A DNA stretch of 64,000 nucleotides from Fulvivirga sp. M361. Its GTDB lineage: Bacteria; Bacteroidota; Bacteroidia; Cytophagales; Cyclobacteriaceae. The stretch's first letter is position 1, and each line of letters begins with the position of its first letter. The stretch is from contig NZ_VKDC01000012.1 in assembly GCF_007097395.1 (NCBI RefSeq), forward strand, positions 1 through 64,000. The letters are read 5' to 3'. Below, in pieces: positions 18,961-27,219 of this stretch. The position numbers and the translations under genes were made by a program. Under the pieces are notes generated by a model. That model made no database searches. It had not been told where the DNA came from and worked only from the letters and a program-made list of their open reading frames with translations.

Positions 18961-19917
18961 TTATTGAAAGGCCCGGGGAAGCTTACCGGTATGTCTTTTC
19001 AATATCTCCCGAAGACGGTTGGCGCTTTTCAGCCCTGTCTCACGGGCCACCGCCTCTACTTTATTTCCTTCACTCAATAAGTGTATGGCCGTTTCTATTC
19101 TCAGGTTCTCAATGTACTCACCCACGGTGATCCCGGTTACTTTTTTAAATAGTCGTGTTAGGTTCCTGGGACTGGTGCACACTTTATCCGCCAGCTCATC
19201 TATTTTAGGCACATTTGCCAGGTGCTGCGACAACCAGTTTTGTACTTCATGGACCCGGCTCTCCTGGTGGTTGCGATATTTAAGAAATACGCTCAGTTGC
19301 GGGTCATCTTCTCCCCGTCGTAAGTACACCACCACTTCACGTGCAATATCTGAAGCAAAGCGACTACCATACCGCAGCTCCAACAAGTACAAGGCCAGGT
19401 CAATGCCTGAAGAAACTCCTGCACTGGTGTATATTCCTTTGTCCTCAACAAAAAGGCGGTTATCCAGCAGTTGCACCCTGGGAAACTTTGCCCGAAACCG
19501 ATCTACGTACCTCCAGTGCGTAGTACACTGTGCTTCGTCCAGCAAACCGGACCCTGCCACTAAAAACGCTCCCGTACATACCGAACATATCGTTACTCCT
19601 TTAGCATGCTGAGTGATCATCCATTGAAAAAACGGCTGAAGTCCGTCCTGAAAATCATTCCTGGAAAGCAACTCCCACTGAAGCCCGGGAATAAAAAGAA
19701 TGTCGTCTTTGGACAGCGCCAGATCCTGATAGGGGGTTAGACCGGTAAAGGCTAACCCTCCACTGCTGTTAAGATTGGTATGATGGTCTGTAGCGATGTA
19801 ATGTAAAGTGAGGTCGGCACCGTATTCCCTGGCTTCATAGAAGATATGGGCCGGGCCGCATATGTCCAGCAGGTGGACTTCAGGAGGCGTATAGAATATT
19901 ACTTTAGTGGTTGGCAT
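18961..19917 (-). CDS. GlxA family transcriptional regulator (DJ-1 + AraC HTH)
   Basis: A 318-residue cytoplasmic regulator. The N-terminal about 200 residues are a DJ-1/PfpI-like sensor with the cysteine motif SVCTGAFLVAGSG near residue 110. The C-terminal about 90 residues are an AraC-type double helix-turn-helix (IDELADKVCTSPRNLTRLFK, then VEAVARETGLKSANRLREIL). It is first in a leftward pair with the secreted DJ-1 protein, which is the most likely regulated gene besides itself. Confidence 0.9.
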   Translation of the reverse strand: MPTTKVIFYTPPEVHLLDICGPAHIFYEAREYGADLTLHYIATDHHTNLNSSGGLAFTGLTPYQDLALSKDDILFIPGLQWELLSRNDFQDGLQPFFQWMITQHAKGVTICSVCTGAFLVAGSGLLDEAQCTTHWRYVDRFRAKFPRVQLLDNRLFVEDKGIYTSAGVSSGIDLALYLLELRYGSRFASDIAREVVVYLRRGEDDPQLSVFLKYRNHQESRVHEVQNWLSQHLANVPKIDELADKVCTSPRNLTRLFKKVTGITVGEYIENLRIETAIHLLSEGNKVEAVARETGLKSANRLREILKRHTGKLPRAFQ

Positions 19918-20032
19918 TTTTGATGGGTTTATGCGCTTATTATTCCCATAAATATAACTGTATTACATTTTTCAAATGCCGGAGTAAAGCGGCTGACTGA
20001 CAAGAGACTAATGAGATAAAGCTAAAATACAT

Positions 20033-21178
20033 TTATAAATGAAGCTTTAAAATGTCGACAAATAGCTTTTCAAAATCCTGAATAGAGGATTGATCACTGT
20101 CTATCCGGCCTTTAGTAGCCATAAGTACAATCATCAGCTCTTTTTCAGGAAAATGCCACATTTCACTTGAATACCCGATGGCTTCTCCATCGTGGCCAAT
20201 GCCCTTAACCCCTTCAAAGGTCTCATGAAGTACTCCGTAACGGTTGTGGATCATACTGTCAACCATAAAGGAAGAAGTTAAGTGGCCTGACATTAACGCA
20301 TTAAAAAAAGTATAAATATCCATTCCGTTAGCAATGGCACTTGCTTCTCCGGACCAGCGACGCGCATCAAAAAGATTGACTTCTCTTAACTTACCGTTGT
20401 CGTATAGATCGCAATACCCTGAGCACAACCCATCTGGAAATGCCTTGATCGTACTAAAAGTGGTACTGGTTAATCCCAGTGGCTGAATAATATTTTCCTT
20501 TAAATAGCTTTCATATGGAACTCCGATCACTTTTTCCAGGATCAACTCTAACAGCACATAATTGGTATTTGAATAAGCTTGTCCATATTTTTCTATTACC
20601 CGGTCAGGAGTACCTTCCAGTTTTTTTGCGAAATCAAGCCGATCTTCCACCGTCAGTGTTTTGCCTGGCTCATTGAGCACACTTGCTACAAAACGGCCGT
20701 TGTCATCATAGTTAGGTATTCCACTGGTGTGGTTAAGCAACTCTGAAATAGTGGTTTCATTGGCTTTCTCCAACCCATCCAGTATTCCTGCACTCAATAC
20801 AGTAGAAATCTGAGCTTCCAGGTTGATCTTTCCTGATTCGGCCAATTGCATGAAAGCGGTTGCCATAAACGTCTTAGTCAAACTCGCCACTCTAAAGGTA
20901 TGGCAAGAGGAAAGAGGGGTATAGGAAGCCAGGTCCGCCACTCCTGAAGTGCCAAAGAAAAAGCCATCTGCAGTGGAATGGACCACCGCAGTAACGCCGG
21001 GTATTCCATGGGCAACATATTGGTCCAGCAAATTTTGTAGTTCCATCTGTTGTGAATGGTTGGTAACCATTACCCCTACGGGCTCACAGGTATTGACATT
21101 GGTTAACGCTTCCGGTTCTTTTTTACAGGCTATGGCCAGGCAGATTATGCTCATCGGGATAAGGATGTTATTTTTCAT
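20033..21178 (-). CDS. Serine hydrolase lipoprotein (class C beta-lactamase family)
   Basis: A 381-residue lipoprotein with lipobox LAIAC (C18). The beta-lactamase/D-alanyl-D-alanine carboxypeptidase fold is shown by the S-x-x-K motif SLTK (S99, K102), the YSN motif in QAYSNTNYVLLE, and a late HDG in place of KTG. Such proteins are usually peptidases or esterases rather than true beta-lactamases. It overlaps the upstream small gene by 4 bases, so the two form a coupled pair. The substrate is not readable. Confidence 0.88.
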   Translation of the reverse strand: MKNNILIPMSIICLAIACKKEPEALTNVNTCEPVGVMVTNHSQQMELQNLLDQYVAHGIPGVTAVVHSTADGFFFGTSGVADLASYTPLSSCHTFRVASLTKTFMATAFMQLAESGKINLEAQISTVLSAGILDGLEKANETTISELLNHTSGIPNYDDNGRFVASVLNEPGKTLTVEDRLDFAKKLEGTPDRVIEKYGQAYSNTNYVLLELILEKVIGVPYESYLKENIIQPLGLTSTTFSTIKAFPDGLCSGYCDLYDNGKLREVNLFDARRWSGEASAIANGMDIYTFFNALMSGHLTSSFMVDSMIHNRYGVLHETFEGVKGIGHDGEAIGYSSEMWHFPEKELMIVLMATKGRIDSDQSSIQDFEKLFVDILKLHL

Positions 21179-21783
21179 AGTCTATGAAGATTTACCCTGG
21201 CCCCTAAAGCTATTCGGGTGTGAGATATAAAAAGAACACCCGCCTTCCTGGCAAAAGGCTGTTGAAGAACGGAGTTGTAATTCGTAAACAGGCCCAAACG
21301 ATCAGAAACCGGTACCAAAAACCCCATGAATACATTTACGGTGCATTGTGCCCTTCCCCAATCTCTGTGTTGCTGATACTGCCCATTTTCAGTTTTATAC
21401 AATGCAGCATCTTCAAACGTGTGTAAATAACCTAACCCTAGTCCTCCTTCTAAATAGATTTTTGAAAATAATCGATACTGAGCTAACAATGAATTGCTTA
21501 ATTCATACCCATAATGAAGCTCTTTTTGATGATAGGCTGAAAAAGAGACCAGGTATTTAGTGCATAGCCTTTTCCGTTGTTTCCAAATATTTATACCTGC
21601 CCCGATCCGGAGCCCAGGCAACCTGTTTAGCCCAACCAACTGATTACTTGCTTTAAAAGGCAGACTAACAGAATGAATGAACACCCCTCCCTGAATAAAG
21701 TCGATGCGTTTTTTTGTTTCAATACCCTGCCCGTATAGTGCAGATACGACGAGGCTAAAAAAGATGAGCAAGACGGCTTTCAT
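21175..21783 (-). CDS. Secreted hypothetical protein, beta-barrel-like
   Basis: A 202-residue protein with a signal peptide (residues 1-18, cleavage after LYG). Alternating hydrophobic residues, Gly-rich turns (EGGLGLGYLHTF, LRIGAGINIW) and a likely terminal beta strand (TRIALGARVNLHRL) suggest a small outer-membrane beta barrel. No named family is recognised. Its stop overlaps the start of the serine hydrolase gene (ATGA), so the products may work together. Confidence 0.6.
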   Translation of the reverse strand: MKAVLLIFFSLVVSALYGQGIETKKRIDFIQGGVFIHSVSLPFKASNQLVGLNRLPGLRIGAGINIWKQRKRLCTKYLVSFSAYHQKELHYGYELSNSLLAQYRLFSKIYLEGGLGLGYLHTFEDAALYKTENGQYQQHRDWGRAQCTVNVFMGFLVPVSDRLGLFTNYNSVLQQPFARKAGVLFISHTRIALGARVNLHRL

Positions 21784-22149
21784 GTGCTTATGGACAAGAG
21801 CGCTGAGACAAGGTTGCTATTGCTGCAGGTTATACCCAGAGCAGTACCTTCTATTAATTACTTAGCTCAGCTCATAGTAAGACAGGCAAAGTATTTGGTT
21901 TACTATATATTATTACAAAAAACCAAAGCTGAAAAGGAATTAAAAGACGTACCTTTTACTATATAAAAGTGGATGCTCGAACCTAGGAATGCCATGTTTA
22001 ACCAACTGCCCATTCAGGTGAATTATTCTCTCCTTTCACACAGTTAAGTGATGAAGGTGGTCCAAAAGAAATAGTGTTAAAATATCATCTAATGGAATGA
22101 ATCTAAAGAAATAGTTAAATCGTTATCTTTACAAAAGGAGAGAATTATT
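21784..22149. other. Intergenic region upstream of hicBA, nothing recognised
   Basis: 366 AT-rich bases between divergent transcription units. It must hold the hicBA promoter at its right end, where a purine-rich AAAGGAGAG lies about 10 bases before the hicB start and could act as a ribosome binding site. No convincing gene is present. Confidence 0.35.
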
Positions 22150-22374
22150 ATGAAACATCAATTTACGGCTAGAATAGAGCGGGATAAGGAGACTGGAGAT
22201 TATCTAGGTTTTATTCCCAACTTGCCTGGCGCACATACCCAAGCATCAACATTAGATGAGCTATATGTTAACCTTCGAGAAGTGGCAGAGCTATGTTTAG
22301 AAGAATGCACAAAGGAAGAACTTGATAACCTACCGGAATTCATAGGCTTCCAACAGGTATTAGTGGGAGTATGA
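22150..22374 (+). CDS. hicB: HicB family antitoxin
   Basis: A 74-residue protein with the partial RNase H-like fold of HicB: FTARIERDKETGDYLGFIPNLPGAHTQ followed, after a short gap, by DELYVNLREVAELCLEE. HicB binds and neutralises the HicA mRNA interferase and usually represses the operon. It lacks an evident C-terminal DNA-binding domain, so autoregulation may rely on the complex or be weak. It overlaps hicA by 4 bases (ATGA), and the antitoxin comes first, opposite to the enterobacterial hicA-hicB order. Confidence 0.88.
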   Translation: MKHQFTARIERDKETGDYLGFIPNLPGAHTQASTLDELYVNLREVAELCLEECTKEELDNLPEFIGFQQVLVGV

Positions 22375-22604
22375 GTAAACTTCCTTTAATAGAAGCAAAA
22401 ACTTTCGAAAAGATACTTTTGCTATTAGGTTTTGAAATAAAACGTCAAAAAGGGAGTCATGTCTTTTATCGTCACTCTGATGGTAGATATACAACTTTAC
22501 CTCACCATAAAGGAAAAGATCTTGGTCGCTCGTTGATCAGAGAGATACTAAGACAAATCAATATTACTCCTGAAGAGTTCATAGAATTATTGAAACAGGT
22601 TTAA
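22371..22604 (+). CDS. hicA: HicA family mRNA interferase toxin
   Basis: A 77-residue dsRBD-fold toxin that cleaves mRNA when free of HicB. The family signature is complete: FEKILLLLGFEIKRQKGSHV with the catalytic histidine H30 in GSH, then TTLPHHKGKDLGRSLIREIL. Length is typical. It is translationally coupled to hicB. No damaging change is visible, so the module is probably active. Confidence 0.9.
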   Translation: MSKLPLIEAKTFEKILLLLGFEIKRQKGSHVFYRHSDGRYTTLPHHKGKDLGRSLIREILRQINITPEEFIELLKQV

Positions 22605-22962
22605 TACATAGATCTAGAAAATATTACATTGATTTATAACGCTGCTATCCCGATAATGCCATCCTATTACTTCCTATTACTGCTAAAAGCATTCACTCTA
22701 TCTGCAGTAACATGCTAACTTTGAAGGTAATCCTTTGATGGCCACCATGAGGATCTCATTGAAAATTGATAGATATCCTGTTATAATTTAATGCATGCAC
22801 AACATATTGGTCTACACCCGAACAGTCACAACGTGTTAGTAAACCCAAGAATCTGATTAGGTGTGATTGTGGAAGCAGAACGACATCCCATTACTTAGCC
22901 CTTACCATATTAAACAGATCCAAAACAACGTTAACCGATGCTTTCTTCCTCATACAATCACA
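22605..22962. other. Intergenic region, nothing recognised
   Basis: 358 bases between convergent hicA and a leftward small ORF. Short local repeats of CTATTACT occur near 22664-22682. No gene, RNA or strong hairpin is visible. Confidence 0.35.
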
Positions 22963-23331
22963 CTAAATCTTAGACGTCAATAATTGGTTTGTAAAAAAAC
23001 ATTGTATTTCTAAATACTGTTTCCCGTACCATTCAAGGCTTATCTCACCTTCCTTAAGCCGAAGACTGACCGTTAATGCACCAAATTCAAACTCTGTTGT
23101 TGATCCCCATGTAAGCCATCTTACTGTCCTTGGACTTGCAACAAGTTTAGTGAAAAACCAAAATGGGGTGAATGCTATTGGGCTTACCTTATCGGCTTTT
23201 TTGTTAATCGTTATGGAAATAATTTCATCCATGCTGATGGCTAGTGCATTGATCTTTCTGCCTCCTATAAATCGAAAGATTAACCCTTTAGTCAATTGAT
23301 CAAGGTGTGGCTGAATTACATTATTACTCAC
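22963..23331 (-). CDS. Hypothetical protein, possibly 3' part of a frameshifted gene
   Basis: A 122-codon ORF beginning with GTG. The product is not recognised; it mixes beta-like segments (FEFGALTVSLRLKEGEISLEW) and aromatic residues, with no signal peptide. Its GTG overlaps the stop of the preceding small ORF in GTGA. This frame stays open for about 24 more codons upstream without an ATG. It is therefore either a translationally coupled second gene or the downstream half of a single roughly 180-residue gene split by a frameshift. Confidence 0.5.
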   Translation of the reverse strand: MSNNVIQPHLDQLTKGLIFRFIGGRKINALAISMDEIISITINKKADKVSPIAFTPFWFFTKLVASPRTVRWLTWGSTTEFEFGALTVSLRLKEGEISLEWYGKQYLEIQCFFTNQLLTSKI

Positions 23332-23492
23332 GTCAAACCACTTACTAAATGCGTTGACAGGTTCAGCCGTTGGTTTAAAAACCCAATTCCATAGGCAGTG
23401 TTAGCTATACACTCATTGATGGTCAATTCCCTTCCGTACTTTTCCTTTAATTGCCTTGGTAATTCTCCCGATTGTAGTGCAAATGATTCCAT
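23328..23492 (-). CDS. Small ORF upstream of and overlapping 22963-23331
   Basis: A 54-residue ORF from ATG (MESFALQSGELPRQ...). It has a polar helix-like segment and ends ...SGLT. It lies 32 bases past the pentapeptide lipoprotein gene on the same strand and ends in a GTGA overlap with the next ORF. It may be a genuine small gene or the 5' part of a frameshifted gene; the family is unknown. Confidence 0.4.
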   Translation of the reverse strand: MESFALQSGELPRQLKEKYGRELTINECIANTAYGIGFLNQRLNLSTHLVSGLT

Positions 23493-23524
23493 ATAAGAAC
23501 TAAGTTGTGACTGGAAACAGCCAC

Positions 23525-24178
23525 TTACCCCCCCAATGGTTCTTCACCATCATTTTTTTGCCAATCAATTTGTCTTATTTGTTCAGCAGATAGGTTAAGC
23601 CCCTCAGCGATATCATGGGTTAATTTTGTTCCTGACATATTGGCCAGGGTGAAATCGCACTCTTCAAAAGAAGACCTCCTCAGGTCTGCCCCGGCCAGAT
23701 TAGTGCCTGTGAAATAAACACTGTCGTAAATTGAGGCACGTAAGTCGGCATTGGAAAGATCAGCTCCTGAAAAATCCACTTTAATAAAATCATTCCAGCA
23801 AAGATTGGATCCACTGAGGTATGTATACTTAAAACTACAATCTTTAATCTCAGAGCGGAGGAAAAAAGTCCGCTGCATATCAAGGTTACTCATATCTTTA
23901 TTTTCCAGCCCTGTCCGAAAGATACTGATGCCCGTTGGGTTTTCATCGTCGTATTGTGGCATGGTATCAGGCTTTTCAGGGTGTTCACTTTTACTAATAA
24001 CTCCCAGTTCTTTTAACACCTTCACGGTTTCATTAAAGCTCTTTTTCGTTTCGGATCCCTCTTTACCAGGAACTGCGGTCTGTTGATCAGAATTTGGCTG
24101 ATCATTAGAGGCAGGGTTACTACATCCAAACAGCAAAGCAATGCCGATCAAGGTCAGAATTCTACCGATTATTTTCAT
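23525..24178 (-). CDS. Pentapeptide-repeat lipoprotein
   Basis: A 217-residue lipoprotein with lipobox LLFGC (C19) and a low-complexity Asn/Gln/Ser linker. Residues about 100-190 carry pentapeptide-type A(D/N)LxX units (SGSNLCWNDF, SGADLSNADLRAS, TGTNLAGADLRRSSF), which fold as a right-handed quadrilateral beta helix. It is likely held in the outer or inner membrane facing the periplasm. Partner and function are not readable. The two small downstream ORFs may belong to its operon. Confidence 0.82.
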   Translation of the reverse strand: MKIIGRILTLIGIALLFGCSNPASNDQPNSDQQTAVPGKEGSETKKSFNETVKVLKELGVISKSEHPEKPDTMPQYDDENPTGISIFRTGLENKDMSNLDMQRTFFLRSEIKDCSFKYTYLSGSNLCWNDFIKVDFSGADLSNADLRASIYDSVYFTGTNLAGADLRRSSFEECDFTLANMSGTKLTHDIAEGLNLSAEQIRQIDWQKNDGEEPLGG

Positions 24179-24414
24179 TCTTTTATGTGTATGGACATTG
24201 GTCAGCGCATTTCAACAGGCATTTGATACGCCAGATTTTTATCTCTGTAACTCATTTTTCATCAACGCTTCCATCGTTCTCTAAGATAGGAAAGTAATCA
24301 GGGTAAGCCAAACCCGCGTTATTTCTCGACTGCCTTAAGGTTTTCAAGTGAATCTCTAACTTTAAACAGCAGGGTTGAGAAGCGGATAAATAGACTAGCA
24401 TCAATGACAATGAT

Positions 24415-25008
24415 ATGAATATACATGATAAACTTATACTTCATTTCGAAGAACGTGTTCAACTCACCGATCAGGAGCATAATAAGGTCAGGGAATCTTT
24501 TAAAGCGGTTACGTTGAAAAAGAAAGAAATGCTGCTGTTCAAAGGTGAGGTATCTTCACATATGCGTTTTATTGCCGAAGGATGCCTCAGAAGCTATTTC
24601 ATAGATGACGAAGCGAAGGAACATATTGTTCAGTTTGGCATAGAAGGCTGGTGGGTAAACGATCTGTACAGCTATCTCACCCGGACTCCGGCGCAACAGT
24701 TCATTCAAGCGATTGAAAACACCACTGTCCTGCAAATTCAGCGGGACACCTTGAACAAACTATACGATCAGGCACCTCCTATAGAACGTTTCTTCAGGCT
24801 CAAATTTGAAAAAGCCTATGTGGCTCTACAGGATCGAACGATGAATACCATGAGTAAAACAGCAGAAAACCGGTATATGGAATTTCGATCAAAATACAGG
24901 GATATCGAACAGCGTGTACCACAATATATGATTGCCTCATATTTGGGTATAACTCCGGAATTTTTAAGCGCTATGAGAAAAAATGCGTTGACGTCAGGTC
25001 GTTCTTAA
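24415..25008 (+). CDS. Crp/Fnr-like cyclic-nucleotide-binding regulator
   Basis: A 197-residue cytoplasmic protein. Residues about 25-125 form a cNMP-binding cupin (KKKEMLLFKGEVSSHMRFIAEGCLRSYF). The C-terminal about 60 residues include a helix-turn-helix-like VPQYMIASYLGITPEFLSAMRK, as in the Bacteroidota Crp-like regulators. The ligand-binding arginine loop of true CRP is not obvious. It precedes a drug-exporter-type MFS gene on the same strand and may control it. Confidence 0.85.
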   Translation: MNIHDKLILHFEERVQLTDQEHNKVRESFKAVTLKKKEMLLFKGEVSSHMRFIAEGCLRSYFIDDEAKEHIVQFGIEGWWVNDLYSYLTRTPAQQFIQAIENTTVLQIQRDTLNKLYDQAPPIERFFRLKFEKAYVALQDRTMNTMSKTAENRYMEFRSKYRDIEQRVPQYMIASYLGITPEFLSAMRKNALTSGRS

Positions 25009-25075
25009 GGTAGCTTAAGTTTTTTGTTTCCGCATAGGTTTTAGTTTGTACTGCCAATCGAAAAAGGCAGTATAC

Positions 25076-25309
25076 ATGAGAAAGAAAACCGTATTCCCTA
25101 GGAACAACACCTCTAATCCGATCCATCAGCAGCTGTCTGTCCCGGTCATCCATAATATCGCAAATGAAGAAACTGATCTGTTACAACCAACAGATTATGC
25201 AGTGCTATATAACCCTTACATTACAGGAAAGGGCATTCGGAAGCCCATAAAAAGCCTGTTCCAGCTGTCCGCAGAAGCAGGTAGACACTTATCAGTTTCT
25301 GAAGTTTGA
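25076..25309 (+). CDS. Small hypothetical protein
   Basis: A 77-codon ORF starting MRKKTVFPRNN, between the Crp-like regulator and the MFS gene, 12 bases before the latter. No family, signal peptide or membrane segment is recognised. An in-frame ATG ten codons earlier (25046) is possible. It could be a small co-transcribed gene or a chance ORF in the leader of the transporter. Confidence 0.35.
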   Translation: MRKKTVFPRNNTSNPIHQQLSVPVIHNIANEETDLLQPTDYAVLYNPYITGKGIRKPIKSLFQLSAEAGRHLSVSEV

Positions 25310-25321
25310 ATTTGTAAGAAT

Positions 25322-26557
25322 ATGAAAGTCCAAACTCCGGTTATAAATAAATCAACAACTCAAAAATCCATACCTACTGCTGAGTTTATATCCATTATAG
25401 CCATGCTGATGGCTTTGGTAGGCTTTTCAATCAATATGATCCTCCCCGCCTTTAAAGACATTACAGAAGAACTAGCGCTTTCAAACGAGAACCGCGTTCA
25501 ATTAATGGTGTCTCTTTTATACCTTGGGCTGGCTTTGGGACAGATAATCTATGGGCCTGCTTCGGACTCAATGGGTCGAAAGTCATCGCTCTACCTTGGT
25601 CTTATCGTATTTATAGCAGGCTGTATGATCTCCTTTTTTGCACCAACATTATCTGTGTTGATCACAGGGCAAATCATCCAGGGAATTGGTTTAGGCGCCC
25701 CGCGCATTGTTACCCTGGCGATAGTCCGTGATAATTTTGAAGGGGACCATATGGGGAAGGTAATGTCTTTTGTGATGCTCGTTTTTATAGTGGTCCCAAC
25801 TATCTCACCAGCTTTAGGACAAGGCGTTCTTTTTGTAGCAGGCTGGCGTTTCATTTTTATTGTATTTATCATACTGACAAGTGTTATGCTGCTGTGGGTA
25901 TACCTGAGGTTACCGGAAACATTGGAAAAGAACAAACGAAAACCTATTTCTTTTATTCAACTTAAAAACCGGTTTCTGGAAGTCATTAAGAATAAATATG
26001 CGCTGGGATACACCATCGTATTAGGCTTATCTTCAACCGCTTTTATCAGCTACTTAAATTTATCACAACAAATATTCCAGCTACAATATGGCCTGGGACC
26101 ATTGTATCCAATGTATTTCGCCATTTTATCGCTTTCGTTAGGCTGTGCATTATTAGTCAATAGTCAACTTGTGATGCGGTTTGGGATGAATTATCTATCG
26201 AAATCAGCCTTATGGGCAACCAGTATCAGCGCTTCGGTTTTTGCTATTGTGACCATTGTGACCAACGGGTCTCCACCATTTTGGGCATTGATGGTCTTCA
26301 TGATGCTGGTTTTATTCTGCTTTGGCATCCTGGTGGGCAACTTAAATGCTATGGCACTGAAACCATTGGGACATATCGCCGGAATAGGAGCTGCTATCAT
26401 AGGATCCATATCCACTATGATCTCAGTGCCTTTTTCTATTGTTGTCGGAAATAGTTATTCCGGATCCGTTCTTCCCCTGGTATTAGGGTTTGCCCTATTC
26501 GGGTCATTGGCGCTTGGCGTTTATTATTGGGTCACCAAAGACAAACAAACTGTGTAA
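25322..26557 (+). CDS. MFS drug exporter, Bcr/CflA type
   Basis: A 411-residue inner-membrane transporter with about 12 transmembrane segments. The DHA1 motif A is seen in YGPASDSMGRKSSLYLG after the second segment, and IRGxG-like motif B as IIQGIGLGAPRIVTLAIVRD. These fit the Bcr/CflA proton-coupled exporters of bicyclomycin, chloramphenicol or similar compounds. The actual substrate is unknown. It lies downstream of the Crp-like regulator. Confidence 0.9.
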   Translation: MKVQTPVINKSTTQKSIPTAEFISIIAMLMALVGFSINMILPAFKDITEELALSNENRVQLMVSLLYLGLALGQIIYGPASDSMGRKSSLYLGLIVFIAGCMISFFAPTLSVLITGQIIQGIGLGAPRIVTLAIVRDNFEGDHMGKVMSFVMLVFIVVPTISPALGQGVLFVAGWRFIFIVFIILTSVMLLWVYLRLPETLEKNKRKPISFIQLKNRFLEVIKNKYALGYTIVLGLSSTAFISYLNLSQQIFQLQYGLGPLYPMYFAILSLSLGCALLVNSQLVMRFGMNYLSKSALWATSISASVFAIVTIVTNGSPPFWALMVFMMLVLFCFGILVGNLNAMALKPLGHIAGIGAAIIGSISTMISVPFSIVVGNSYSGSVLPLVLGFALFGSLALGVYYWVTKDKQTV

Positions 26558-26620
26558 AATGAACATCTTTGAAACAGACATTAGTTATGGGTAGATGGCA
26601 GCAATCCGTTTTTTAATTGT

Positions 26621-27100
26621 ATGGATAAACAATTGATGTTCGTTGATGGAAGTGTGAATACAATACGCAACATTGGATATGGAGCCTATTTATCGGTTTC
26701 TGAACATGAACTTTCCATAGATTCCCTAAAGTCAAGAGTTCAGGTAAAGCGCTTCGAAGATACCTCATCTACAAAGCTTGAGTTGCAGACCTTGTTATGG
26801 GCCCTGACAGAGGTTTGCGAAACGAATAAAAAGCTGGTGGTTTACACGGATTCGCAAAATATTATTGGATTACCTGGAAGGAGAAGTGACTTAGAACGAA
26901 CCGGCTATCGCTCCGGGAAAAATAAGTTACTGAATAACCATGAACTCTACCGCCAGTTTTATGATATAGTGGATATGCTGGATCCCCATTTGATGAAAGT
27001 GCCGGGACACCAGCCTTCAGGGCAACGGGATGTCATGGGTCAATTATTTAGTTTGGTGGACAGAGCTTCCAGGCAGGCGCTTAGGGCAGCATATGTATGA
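26621..27100 (+). CDS. RNase H-like protein
   Basis: A 159-residue protein with the RNase HI active-site pattern: D9 in MFVDGS, E54 in TKLELQ, D77 in VYTDSQN, and D147 in FSLVDRASR as fourth carboxylate. H130 in VPGHQPSG matches the flexible-loop histidine. It should cleave RNA in RNA/DNA hybrids. Similarity to E. coli RnhA outside the motifs is low, and the segment GLPGRRSDLERTGYRSG is unusual. It may be a divergent accessory RNase H rather than the main housekeeping copy. Confidence 0.78.
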   Translation: MDKQLMFVDGSVNTIRNIGYGAYLSVSEHELSIDSLKSRVQVKRFEDTSSTKLELQTLLWALTEVCETNKKLVVYTDSQNIIGLPGRRSDLERTGYRSGKNKLLNNHELYRQFYDIVDMLDPHLMKVPGHQPSGQRDVMGQLFSLVDRASRQALRAAYV

Positions 27101-27219
27101 GTTATTGATAAAAAATTTCAATTTGCATGATCAACCGGCAAGAGACCTCCGGAATATTAATAGTTTGGCTAAGAGGGACTATTGAGAGCAGATAAGGAAT
27201 CACGCGACACATAGAAAAT

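Noticed and set aside
21784-21966. 60-codon plus-strand ORF upstream of hicBA
   Set aside because: It begins at the reverse complement of the adjacent gene start, with no conserved features; treated as non-coding.
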